This document shows positions 6,655 to 12,847 of a DNA stretch of 17,610 bases, in pieces. A program made the translations under genes and the position numbers. The stretch covers positions 1 through 17,610 of the forward strand of contig CAZDUZ010000018.1 of the NCBI GenBank assembly GCA_964508755.1, given 5' to 3'. The DNA is from CAZDUZ01 sp964508755. Lineage in GTDB: Bacteria; Patescibacteriota; Dojkabacteria; SC72; JAFGCJ01. The notes below the pieces were generated by a model. It was not told the origin of the DNA. It worked only from the letters and a program-made list of their open reading frames with translations, and made no database searches. Positions within the stretch are counted from its first letter, which is position 1; each line of letters begins with the position of its first letter.

Positions 6655-7251
6655 TCACAACCCGATATCTGGTGAAACCTTAAGCATTGCGTTTAGACAT
6701 ATTTCAATGAAGGTTTCTACAGGGATATTGAGCCCCTCGGGATTAGCACATTTGGCAACCTCATCTCTTCTTGTACCTGATGCAAATTTGGGCTCTTTCA
6801 GAAATCGCTTCACTACCGAAGAAAGTTTTACATCCGCAAGTTTTCGCGACGGATAAACAAATGCTACAGCCATAATCAATCCAGTAAGGCTGTCAGCACA
6901 ATAAATTGCCCACTCTCCTTTTGACTGAGGCCGAACACCACTTAATCCAGCTGCATGAGCCTGTACTATTCGATACACTCCCTCAGAGATTTCCAAACCA
7001 TATTTTGCGAGAGCTTCACGAGTTTTATGAGGATGCTCTTCCTTAAATTCACCACCAAAATCTATATCATGTATAAGTCCTGCAAGCATCCAATCCTCTT
7101 TGCTCAACTCTTCCTCTGATAATTCACCTCTATCCTGCAAGTAGTCGTAAATACCACCCATACAGGCTTCAAGAGCAAGTGAATGATTTACAATGTTAGG
7201 TTCGAGCTGTGAACGGAGGGCTGAGAGAAATTGGTCGCGATTGGGGTACAT
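6655..7251 (-). CDS. HD-domain phosphohydrolase-like protein
   Basis: The 198-residue soluble protein has the HD superfamily metal ligands: H23 (NIVNHSLALEA), H61-D62 (LAGLIHDIDF), His73/His75 in EEHPHKTREAL, H99 (VQAHAAGLSG) and D120 (IYCADSLTGLI). It is a short single-domain form similar to uncharacterised bacterial HD proteins that act on nucleotides or phosphate esters. The true substrate is unknown. The C-terminal helices (KLADVKLSSVVKRFLKEPKF, VETFIEICLNAMLK) complete the domain. The ATG at 7251 sits just left of the first island remnant, so this gene is the last core-like gene before the A+T-rich accessory region. It converges with the radical SAM gene. Confidence 0.85.
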   Translation of the reverse strand: MYPNRDQFLSALRSQLEPNIVNHSLALEACMGGIYDYLQDRGELSEEELSKEDWMLAGLIHDIDFGGEFKEEHPHKTREALAKYGLEISEGVYRIVQAHAAGLSGVRPQSKGEWAIYCADSLTGLIMAVAFVYPSRKLADVKLSSVVKRFLKEPKFASGTRRDEVAKCANPEGLNIPVETFIEICLNAMLKVSPDIGL

Positions 7252-7292
7252 ACTTTTATGAATACAGTTTATACGAAAAGCGAGTTACCTGG

Positions 7293-7436
7293 CTGCGGGA
7301 GTTGGACAAACTGGTTAACTTTTTCCACCTCCATCCATTCACCATTATACGAATACCAACGTTATCTTTCAATTGGAAGAACGATTTTAATCAAGAATTA
7401 TTCTCTGTAAAAGCCAATTTCATTATTCCGACATAA
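7293..7436 (+). pseudogene. Remnant of a repeated protein tail, copy 1 (possible recombinase C-terminus)
   Basis: The frame from LRELDKLVNFFHL to the TAA at 7434-7436 is homologous to a second remnant at 12848-13021. Of 43 aligned residues, 30 are identical (shared LRELDKL, NFFHL, IRIP, LSFNW, FSV). Many differences are third-base synonymous changes (CTG/CTC, CCA/CCC, CGA/CGT, AAT/AAC), so both copies descend from a protein-coding sequence under selection. The frame stays open upstream into antisense of the HD gene, which I treat as chance. No longer parent gene is present. The preceding W-LRE-LD pattern recalls integrase tails that read into a tRNA-derived attachment site, but I cannot name the family with confidence. 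Confidence 0.55.
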
Positions 7437-7456
7437 ACTATGAAGAAGTTCTTATT

Positions 7457-7509
7457 TATCAATACTTTCCAGTTATTAGTACTTACAAAAATGCTGAAAA
7501 GTATTGATA
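7457..7509. repeat. 16-base inverted repeat with 21-base loop
   Basis: The left arm TATCAATACTTTCCAG (7457-7472) and right arm CTGAAAAGTATTGATA (7494-7509) pair at 15 of 16 positions. There is no U-tract on either side, so it is a poor intrinsic terminator, although it lies about 110 bases beyond the end of the minus-strand operon. It could be a transcript-end hairpin, a protein-binding site or an element end. Confidence 0.55.
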
Positions 7510-7575
7510 TTTGCGTAAAAAATATTTTCCAAAATGGAATTTTGTTCTATTTTCATTTTAAGGGGAGTTGGCATT

Positions 7576-7585
7576 GCTCGAACCA
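7576..7585 (+). repeat. GCTCGAACCA motif, left copy
   Basis: This is an exact copy of the 10-mer also found at 12730-12739, 15294-15303 and 15336-15345. It resembles the T-loop segment of a tRNA read in reverse (TTCGAACC). Only the 10-mer is shared here, while the copies at 12720 and 15326 share 20 bases, so this one is a weaker candidate for an element boundary. Confidence 0.35.
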
Positions 7586-7620
7586 TTAGTAATATTGTTA
7601 AAATCTTAGTTTTAATAATT

Positions 7621-8829
7621 CTATTCATTAGTGGAATTATCAATAGTTTTTCTTTTTATAAAATAGCACGCTAAATATGTCGTAATTGGTACAGCAAGAA
7701 TTAAACCAATACTTCCTACAAGAGTCCTGACTATTTCAGTTGTTATTAATTCAAAATTAAGTATTTCATCGAAAGGTCTAGGATTGTTCATAAATAATAA
7801 AAGTAATGGCATGGAAGCTCCTGTATATACAAGAACAAGAGTATTAATCATTGAGGCAATATGATCTTTTCCAATCTGTATTGACCGTTTAAAGAGTTCA
7901 GAAAAAGAGAGATCATTTTTTAAATCGTGAAGTTGGTAAACTATTGCTGTTTGAGATACTGTAATATCGTCCATCACACCAAGTGTACCAATAATAATTC
8001 CTGCTAATAAAAGACCCTTCAGATTATATTGAATACCATTTGACATCTGCAAAAACATTGACTCCTCTGATGCTGTTCCTGAAAGATGTGTTAGATTTAC
8101 AAAAAAATTAGACAGTAATCCTGTTATCACCAATGCAATGAATGTTGCAATTACAGAAACAGTTATCTTTTTTTCAAAACCGTGTGACATGTAAAATGTA
8201 ACGGGAATAATTATAATAGAAGCGAGAATTGCTATTAAAACAGGGTCTTTCCCTGCTTGAATTTGAGGAAGTACGAAGATGAAAAGAATCGCAAAGGATA
8301 TTGCCATCGATAATAAAGAAAAGAATCCTTTTTTTGATCCAATTATTACTGATATAACGATGAAAACCAAAAAAAGAATAAGTATTCCATTTGTTCTTAC
8401 GAAATCTGTAATATAGAATACATCATTCCCTTCTATTCCTTTTGTATAAGATACTATCACTGTATCCCCTTTATGATATTCGATTACTTGAGCCATAGCG
8501 GCAGCCCCATTTTCTACAATTATTTCCTTCCCATCAAGGCTACCTTCCGTTACAAGTATCTTTAGTTTTTGGTATTTTTGAGTTTGGCCTTGAAATTCAA
8601 TATCTTTTTCTTCTATGATTTCAATAATTTTACCTTGTACATAATCTGTTTCAAGGATTTGAATTGATTGGTTATCTGTAGAAGGTATTTCTAGTTCATT
8701 TTGACCTTCAATGTTATTTTCGTCTTGATAATCATTATTTTCTTGAGCAAAGCATGAAGAGCCTGAATAATTGAGACCTATTAAAACAAAAAGTAGAAAT
8801 GTAATGAATATATTCTTAATCGTTTTCAT
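7621..8829 (-). CDS. YibE/F family membrane permease-like protein
   Basis: The 402-residue protein starts with a signal peptide or anchor (residues 1-29), then an extracytoplasmic OB-like region (about 60-142: VQGKIIEIIEEKDIEFQG, GDTVIVSY). About seven or eight membrane helices follow from residue 147. The YibE/F hallmarks are GTLGVMDDITVSQTA (281-294), the ELFKRSIQIGKDHIASMINTLVLVY stretch and TGASMPLLLLFM. The family is widespread in Firmicutes and other anaerobes; a transport role is presumed but no substrate is established. It is the last gene of the ArsR-led operon, starting 6 bases after the previous stop. Base composition is strongly A+T-rich (14 G+C in the 60 bases 7621-7680, counted by hand). 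Confidence 0.9.
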   Translation of the reverse strand: MKTIKNIFITFLLFVLIGLNYSGSSCFAQENNDYQDENNIEGQNELEIPSTDNQSIQILETDYVQGKIIEIIEEKDIEFQGQTQKYQKLKILVTEGSLDGKEIIVENGAAAMAQVIEYHKGDTVIVSYTKGIEGNDVFYITDFVRTNGILILFLVFIVISVIIGSKKGFFSLLSMAISFAILFIFVLPQIQAGKDPVLIAILASIIIIPVTFYMSHGFEKKITVSVIATFIALVITGLLSNFFVNLTHLSGTASEESMFLQMSNGIQYNLKGLLLAGIIIGTLGVMDDITVSQTAIVYQLHDLKNDLSFSELFKRSIQIGKDHIASMINTLVLVYTGASMPLLLLFMNNPRPFDEILNFELITTEIVRTLVGSIGLILAVPITTYLACYFIKRKTIDNSTNE

Positions 8830-8835
8830 ACAAAC

Positions 8836-10095
8836 TTATTTTTCGAACAGATTAATTATTTCCTGCTTTATTTCGTCATCAAACCCAGAAAATGCTTTTC
8901 CTTTAACAAAGATATATGGATAATAACTATAATCAGTCGAAACACCTTCGCTTAATGGATTATTCGTTTTATATGTTTGCAGGGTAGATGAATAATCAGA
9001 GTCAGTATTCAAGTGTTCTTCGTAAGCGATATTTTTATCCTTGAAAAAAGCTAAAGCATCAAGGCACATAGGACCGGTATTGTTATGAAATATCACAACC
9101 TTATCCGTAGTTATTGTATTGCCATTGTTTGATTCGGAACTACTTTCATTCAAATCATCAACTTTACAAGGATTAGTCACGTTTTCTTCTTCATCATAAG
9201 GGATAGCAGGTCTTATCTTCTCAGGTGTGTATGGAGCATTTTTGTTAATTGGGATCTGCCACATTGGCATTACTTTATCAACAGTTCCCAATGTGTCTAA
9301 ATCAACCCAATCAACTTCATAATTATCCCAAAAGTTATGCCACATATCATTCCACCTTACCTTGTATCCTCCAATATATGTGTGAGAGACACCGATAAAT
9401 TTCTCTTCTTGTATCGCTCTTTTATATTCCTTTTCCATATCCTCTGGACTTCCGCTTCTTTCATAGAAACTGTAATCACAAAAACTTCCATATTTGAATT
9501 CAGGTACATCAATATTTGACACAGATATAATTTTTACATTGTATTCCTCTGGCTTATAAACAGTCGTAGCAAGTTCTGTTGTTCCTCTTGCAGTAATATA
9601 TTCAATTCCTAATTTATCAGCTATTTTTACAGTGTTTTCATCAGAAGCCATATATCTAGAGCTGATGATTCTAACTTTAATATTTAAGGCACTCTCGATT
9701 CTTGTAATCATATCTGTAATAGTGGCATATTGTTCATCGTAGGTCATTTCCCAATAAGGTTTTGGATCATAGGAAGCGGCTACTTCAACATTTCCTGTTG
9801 CTAGAACTTCCTTAATTGTATCTTTATTTTTATCAACGAAATCAGCGTTTACCATTAATAATCCCTTGATATTTCTTTCCTTCATGTCATTTACCATATT
9901 TACCAATCCCTCTGTGTTCTTAAATTCTATTAGAAGCATCATCGCTTTGGGTTTAGATGTAACTTCTGATTCTTTTGTCTCTGTTTTTTCAGTTGTTTTA
10001 GGACATCCAAAATTTCTCACAAGTAAAAATTCTCCTCCTATGAGAATCCCGAGTCCTAAAAGAACTCCTAGAATTATTGGCAGTTTTTTGCTCAT
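8836..10095 (-). CDS. Exported polysaccharide-deacetylase-like protein fused to a glutaredoxin-like domain
   Basis: The 419-residue protein has one N-terminal membrane helix (residues 5-27). Residues 50-270 resemble the (beta/alpha) barrel of the NodB-like deacetylase/glycoside hydrolase superfamily (MMLLIEFKN, IKGLLMVNADFVDKN, VEVAASYDPKPYWEM, ISSRYMASDENTVKIADKLGIEYITARG), but the family's metal-binding Asp/His set is not clearly conserved. A Ser/Asn-rich linker (310-330) leads to a thioredoxin-fold domain (331-419): DKVVIFHNNTGPMCLDALAFF with a single Cys344 where CxxC is expected, and a cis-Pro segment YYPYIFVKGKAFSGF. The fusion sits inside a thiol-redox operon. Monothiol chemistry or binding, rather than disulfide exchange, is inferred. 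The exact fold of the central domain is my least certain point. Confidence 0.65.
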   Translation of the reverse strand: MSKKLPIILGVLLGLGILIGGEFLLVRNFGCPKTTEKTETKESEVTSKPKAMMLLIEFKNTEGLVNMVNDMKERNIKGLLMVNADFVDKNKDTIKEVLATGNVEVAASYDPKPYWEMTYDEQYATITDMITRIESALNIKVRIISSRYMASDENTVKIADKLGIEYITARGTTELATTVYKPEEYNVKIISVSNIDVPEFKYGSFCDYSFYERSGSPEDMEKEYKRAIQEEKFIGVSHTYIGGYKVRWNDMWHNFWDNYEVDWVDLDTLGTVDKVMPMWQIPINKNAPYTPEKIRPAIPYDEEENVTNPCKVDDLNESSSESNNGNTITTDKVVIFHNNTGPMCLDALAFFKDKNIAYEEHLNTDSDYSSTLQTYKTNNPLSEGVSTDYSYYPYIFVKGKAFSGFDDEIKQEIINLFEK

Positions 10096-10120
10096 AATTT
10101 TATATTAATAAATTAAATAA

Positions 10121-11368
10121 TTACCCGAACATCAAAAGTTCAGGCTTTATTATTAAAATTATTCCGATAATTAAAATAATTATGCCTCCAATAAGACTTG
10201 ACCATTTTGTGTACTTTTTTGCTATTCCTGTTACTTCAAAAGTTTTTACTGCTATGAAAAATATAATTAGATCATCCAACATAAAAATAATCACATAGAG
10301 GAACAAGTAGAAGTAGTATTCAAAAGGAGATAATTTTATTGATGATAATAGGTTGGTATAAACAGCTGGAAGTCCAGCAGAGCATACTACTTCGATTAAG
10401 TTAACTGAAATGGCTAGTGTTACAATTCCCAATATTGCCAATGCAAAACTTTTTTCTCCTAAAACCTTTTTTATTCTTTCCATTATGCTTTCTCTTTGTT
10501 TCTCGTTGGTTGCATGACAGCCTCCTTTTGAAAACAATGCACTTTTAATGTGTAAGATTCCGCTCACTATTGCAATAATTCCAATAATAACTTTTATCCA
10601 ATATACGTAACCTACAAGTTTGAAGAAATTAAACCAAGCTGAAAGGAAAAAGAAGTAAACAATCCCAGAAGTAAAGATAAAAGTTGATCCTAAAATATAT
10701 AGTTTCCTTTTATCCTTCATGTTTATTAGCATTGTAATTAGAAAGATAAGAATCCACATAGCACATGGATTAAAACCATCAACCAATGCAATTAATATTG
10801 TTGCAAGAGGAAGAGAAATTTCTTTAAGGTTTATTTTTCCAAAAATATAAGTCTCTAGGTACAATGGAGAAGTATTCTCAGAATTGGTACCACTCGAAAT
10901 GATTACATCTTCGGGAGTACTGGTAGTATTTAACTTTTTTTCTCCAAGTAGAAACTCCGATAGATTATCTATACAACCATCCTCGATACATCGTTCAATT
11001 TCATTTGAAATTTCTTTTCCTGTAGTTTCATTACTCTCATAACCAACAAAGTATTTCTCTCCAATAACAAGAAAAGGAACTCCTCCTACATCAATATTTA
11101 AAAACTCCGAGGTTTTAGTAAATAGTTTGACATTTTCCTGATTGTAATAGACCTCATATTCATAAATGTTTATTTTATTACCATAGGTATCTTTTAGAGT
11201 CGTTAAATATTCTCGTTCTTTTGCACAATGAGGACAACCTTGCCCATAAAAAAGATAAACATTAATGGGTTCATTAACTTCTGCACTAACTTCGTTAATA
11301 GTGCCTGCAAAAAATACACCAAATAGGATGGCTAATGACAATGTTATTTTGAGCAGTCTACCGATCAT
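10121..11368 (-). CDS. Thioredoxin-CcdA-like membrane fusion protein (thiol-disulfide transporter)
   Basis: The 415-residue protein has a signal peptide (1-29). A periplasm-side thioredoxin-fold domain follows (34-130) with active site C45-PH-C48 in FYGQGCPHCAKE and cis-Pro98 in GGVPFLVIG. After a linker comes a CcdA/DsbD-like membrane domain (about 185-410). Its two functional cysteines are C202 in DGFNPCAMWILIF and C329 in IEVVCSAGLPAVY, the standard positions in TM1 and TM4 of the CcdA half-repeats. Such proteins pass electrons from cytoplasmic thioredoxin across the membrane to extracytoplasmic thiols. The adjacent gene (start of this frame is 1 base after its stop) encodes a cytoplasmic thioredoxin that is the obvious electron donor. 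Additional cysteines (127, 132, 284) are present. The fusion order trx-CcdA is the reverse of E. coli DsbD. Confidence 0.88.
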   Translation of the reverse strand: MIGRLLKITLSLAILFGVFFAGTINEVSAEVNEPINVYLFYGQGCPHCAKEREYLTTLKDTYGNKINIYEYEVYYNQENVKLFTKTSEFLNIDVGGVPFLVIGEKYFVGYESNETTGKEISNEIERCIEDGCIDNLSEFLLGEKKLNTTSTPEDVIISSGTNSENTSPLYLETYIFGKINLKEISLPLATILIALVDGFNPCAMWILIFLITMLINMKDKRKLYILGSTFIFTSGIVYFFFLSAWFNFFKLVGYVYWIKVIIGIIAIVSGILHIKSALFSKGGCHATNEKQRESIMERIKKVLGEKSFALAILGIVTLAISVNLIEVVCSAGLPAVYTNLLSSIKLSPFEYYFYLFLYVIIFMLDDLIIFFIAVKTFEVTGIAKKYTKWSSLIGGIIILIIGIILIIKPELLMFG

Positions 11369-11369
11369 A

Positions 11370-11636
11370 TTATTTATCTTTATAAGTATTAATAATCTCG
11401 ATTAATTTTTCTTTTTCGATTTCCCCATGCTCTCGATATATTTCGTTACCTTCTTTGTCAAGAAAAATAAAACAAGGGTAATCTTTGATCGAATACTTCT
11501 TTACTAATTCTTTTTCAGTATCTGCATCGTAGTACTCTGTAACTATCCAAGGTAATTCTTTTTCAATTTCAGCCCATCTAGGCTTCATTACCAAACACCC
11601 TGAACACCAAATTGCACCGAATTTAAGTACTTTCAT
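11370..11636 (-). CDS. Thioredoxin family protein, cytoplasmic
   Basis: The 88-residue protein is a minimal thioredoxin fold with no signal peptide. The redox site is W10-C11-S12-G13-C14 (FGAIWCSGCLVMKP) and the cis-Pro loop is DYPCFIFLDKEGNEI, with an extra cysteine directly after the cis-proline. The CSGC active site differs from the canonical CGPC, which usually shifts redox potential and partner choice. It starts 4 bases after the arsR stop and ends 1 base before the thioredoxin-CcdA gene. The likely role is electron donor to that membrane protein. No Shine-Dalgarno sequence is present before the start; the leader is A/T-rich. Confidence 0.9.
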   Translation of the reverse strand: MKVLKFGAIWCSGCLVMKPRWAEIEKELPWIVTEYYDADTEKELVKKYSIKDYPCFIFLDKEGNEIYREHGEIEKEKLIEIINTYKDK

Positions 11637-11640
11637 AACA

Positions 11641-11916
11641 TTATTTATTTATAAGAGTTAATAATTCACCTATAATTTCTTTTTTTTCTTCTACAAGGTT
11701 ATACATGATATGCTGACCATTTCTGTTGCTTCTTAAATAACCCATATCTAATAGTGTCTTTAGGTGATGTGATATTAGATTGTGTTTCATACCAAGCTTT
11801 TCTACCATTTGGCAAACACAGGTATCCTCTTTATATAGTAAATCAAGTATCTTTATTCTGTTTAATACTAATAATTTCTGTAAATCTTCTATTTTTTTCT
11901 TTACTGTTCCATTCAT
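11641..11916 (-). CDS. ArsR/SmtB family transcriptional regulator
   Basis: The 91-residue winged-helix protein has the ArsR layout LNRIKILDLLYKEDTCVCQM, then recognition helix KHNLISHHLKTLLDMGYL and wing RSNRNGQHIMYNL. Cys33 and Cys35 (TCVCQM) match the alpha-3 CxC metal or metalloid site of ArsR-type sensors, so derepression by As(III), Sb(III) or another soft metal is plausible. A thiol-oxidation sensor is the alternative. An in-frame TTG lies one codon upstream; I prefer the ATG at 11916. Two palindromes overlap its promoter (11936-11957 and 11970-11993), as expected for autoregulation. It is the first gene of a five-gene operon ending with the YibE/F gene at 7621. Confidence 0.92.
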   Translation of the reverse strand: MNGTVKKKIEDLQKLLVLNRIKILDLLYKEDTCVCQMVEKLGMKHNLISHHLKTLLDMGYLRSNRNGQHIMYNLVEEKKEIIGELLTLINK

Positions 11917-11935
11917 CAAGAAAATATTAAAAAGT

Positions 11936-11957
11936 TATTTCAATGCACATTGAAATA
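11936..11957. promoter_or_regulatory. ArsR-type operator 1
   Basis: The palindrome TATTTCAAT-N4-ATTGAAATA has perfect 9-base arms and spacer GCAC. It covers the predicted -10 (partly) and the transcript start of the arsR operon. The TCAA-N4-TTGA core fits ArsR/SmtB-family operators. Binding by the adjacent ArsR is inferred. Confidence 0.75.
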
Positions 11958-11982
11958 TACAACAACAGAATATTTCAGTCAA
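11954..11982 (-). promoter_or_regulatory. Sigma70 promoter of the arsR operon
   Basis: On the minus strand -35 TTGACT (11977-11982) and -10 TATATT (11954-11959) are separated by exactly 17 bases. The predicted start is near 11947, about 31 bases before the arsR ATG. Both hexamers lie in or touch operator palindromes, so a bound repressor would block polymerase. Confidence 0.75.
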
Positions 11983-11993
11983 GATTGAAATAT
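11970..11993. promoter_or_regulatory. ArsR-type operator 2
   Basis: ATATTTCAGT-N4-ATTGAAATAT has 9 of 10 arm positions paired and spacer CAAG. Its centre is 35 bases from that of operator 1, and it covers the -35 hexamer. Same motif as operator 1 with one mismatch. Confidence 0.7.
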
Positions 11994-12001
11994 AAAAAAA
12001 T

Positions 12002-12280
12002 TTACTTCGTTTTGGCTATATTGATAGCATATCCCTCAATGAGGGCTTTTGTAATTTTTTCAAGTACAGAGGTCAAATCCCTTTGATACTGACTTTGAGA
12101 AATCCCCATTTTCTTTGAAGCTTCATCCTGATCCATTTTTTCTAAATATCTTAGTCTTATTGTTTCAAGTTCTTCATCTGTTATTGTTACTTCATCAAGT
12201 TCCCTTAAAGGAATACCTCTTGGTTTAAAGTAAATCTCGTTAAAATCTCTTCCGAGTCTCCTTCTACATCGTTGTCGCAT
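12002..12280 (-). CDS. DUF134 family helix-turn-helix DNA-binding protein
   Basis: The 92-residue protein matches DUF134. It has a basic N-terminus RQRCRRRLGR, the conserved FKPRGIPLRELDEV, DEELETIRLRYLEKMDQDEASKKMGISQSQYQRDL (a sigma-like helix-turn-helix at about 50-72), and the C-terminal KITKALIEGYAINI. The family is predicted to bind DNA and commonly neighbours DUF5320 and NifX-like cluster-binding proteins. Its targets are not established. Here it lies downstream of the DUF5320 gene, separated by a hairpin (12306-12339), and upstream of the arsR promoter on the same strand. It is the best local candidate for binding the AAATGGGT-N4-ACCCATTT sites at 12599-12658; that is inference. Confidence 0.9.
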   Translation of the reverse strand: MRQRCRRRLGRDFNEIYFKPRGIPLRELDEVTITDEELETIRLRYLEKMDQDEASKKMGISQSQYQRDLTSVLEKITKALIEGYAINIAKTK

Positions 12281-12305
12281 AAATTTATAGATAATAAATA
12301 AGAAA

Positions 12306-12339
12306 GAGGGGTAGTAATAATTTTTTATTGCTACCCCTC
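12306..12339 (-). terminator. Strong hairpin between DUF5320 and DUF134 genes (terminator or attenuator)
   Basis: The arms GAGGGGTAG and CTACCCCTC pair perfectly, and the inner AATAA/TTATT plus a T-G pair extend the stem to 15 base pairs with a 4-base loop. On the minus strand it is followed by TTTCTTATTT, a moderately U-rich tail, so it can end transcripts from DUF5320. It sits 25 bases before the DUF134 start, so read-through or RNA-stabilising roles are also possible. Confidence 0.75.
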
Positions 12340-12348
12340 ATAAAAGTC

Positions 12349-12579
12349 CTATGAGCAAAAAACACCTTTCATGGGTGTCCCGCATTTTGGGCATTTTTTC
12401 TCTGAACAAGGAATTCCTCTCGTATGTGGTTCTTTATAACCACATTTAGGACATGTACACTCTTTACTTCCTCCCTGTCCACGACCTCTCATTCCTTTTC
12501 CTCTACCACGTCCCATACCTTTACCTCTTCCAGTCATTGGACCTTGTCCTAAAGGACCTGTTCCGTCTAGTCTTGGCAT
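12349..12579 (-). CDS. DUF5320-type Gly/Arg-rich protein with Cys zinc-ribbon-like tail
   Basis: The 76-residue protein begins with the family signature MPRLDGTGPLGQGPMTGRG and continues as a Gly/Arg/Met repeat (KGMGRGRGKGMRGRGQGG). It ends in a cysteine region: C41-TC43-PKC46-GYKEPHTRGIPC58, then KKC63-PKC66-GTPM and C75. The CPKCG...CPKCG pairs look like a zinc ribbon or metal site, and one His lies between them. I chose the ATG at 12579 because the family signature starts there; an upstream ATG at 12630 would add 17 unrelated hydrophobic residues and would overlap the predicted promoter. The function is not established. Co-location with DUF134 and with an ArsR operon fits a metal-related role. 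Confidence 0.85.
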   Translation of the reverse strand: MPRLDGTGPLGQGPMTGRGKGMGRGRGKGMRGRGQGGSKECTCPKCGYKEPHTRGIPCSEKKCPKCGTPMKGVFCS

Positions 12580-12598
12580 GTTATTAATATAATAAATT

Positions 12599-12618
12599 AA
12601 ATGGGTGATTACCCATTT
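12599..12618. promoter_or_regulatory. Operator-like palindrome A, AAATGGGT-N4-ACCCATTT
   Basis: Perfect 8-base arms with spacer GATT overlie the predicted transcript start (about 12614) of the DUF5320 gene. The sequence differs from the ArsR operators, so a second regulator is implied. Confidence 0.65.
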
Positions 12619-12620
12619 AA

Positions 12621-12649
12621 ATATTATCATTTTGTTTCAAATGAATCAA
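12621..12649 (-). promoter_or_regulatory. Sigma70 promoter of the DUF5320 gene
   Basis: On the minus strand -35 TTGATT (12644-12649) and -10 TAATAT (12621-12626) have a 17-base spacer. The predicted start near 12614 gives a leader of about 35 bases before the ATG at 12579. Palindromes overlap both the start site and the -35. Confidence 0.65.
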
Positions 12650-12658
12650 TACCCATTT
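12639..12658. promoter_or_regulatory. Operator-like palindrome B (imperfect copy of A)
   Basis: AAATGAAT-N4-ACCCATTT keeps one perfect half-site of palindrome A and has two mismatches in the other. It overlaps the -35 hexamer. Its centre is 40 bases from that of palindrome A, close to four helical turns. Confidence 0.55.
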
Positions 12659-12719
12659 GAAGATATAAATATTTAGTGACGTATTATATAAATATCTATC
12701 TAAGAGGTCATAAAAACAA

Positions 12720-12739
12720 GATTTTTACGGCTCGAACCA
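12720..12739 (+). repeat. Attachment-like direct repeat GATTTTTACGGCTCGAACCA
   Basis: Nineteen of 20 bases match the copy at 15326-15345. Similarity continues leftward in looser form (GTCA, then an A-rich run, then AGATTT). It lies at the junction of units A and B, 108 bases before the second tail remnant. It looks like a tRNA T-arm fragment and is proposed as a recombination site. Confidence 0.6.
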
Positions 12740-12847
12740 GAAATAAACTCATCAAATAAACACTTTCGACATATTGAAATTTGGATAAATTTTTAATACA
12801 AAACTACGGAAAGGATTGGCTTAACAATATTTTTGTAATATTTTGTA

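Larger units (their letters stand above)
7437..7620. other. Non-coding A+T-rich spacer at the left end of island unit A
   Basis: No convincing gene is present. The spacer holds a 16-base inverted repeat (7457-7509), a TTTGCGTAAAAA stretch that aligns loosely with TTTGCGTGAAAA after the second tail remnant (near 13085), and one GCTCGAACCA motif (7576-7585). The parallel placement suggests that the repeat shared with the second unit extends beyond the coding remnant, at lower identity. Confidence 0.45.

Noticed and set aside
7199..7207. GCTCGAACC on the minus strand inside the HD gene
   Set aside because: Nine of ten bases match the repeated motif, but the orientation is opposite and it encodes ordinary residues (QLEPN) in a core-like gene; taken as coincidence. 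It shows that the short motif alone is weak evidence.
7209..7292. Upstream in-frame extension of tail remnant 1
   Set aside because: It is antisense to the start of the HD-domain gene and has no counterpart in copy 2, so the open frame there is probably chance.
7621..11916. Classical arsenic-resistance operon
   Set aside because: Only the ArsR regulator fits; no arsenate reductase, ArsB/Acr3 pump, ArsA or ArsM gene is present, so arsenic resistance is not claimed.
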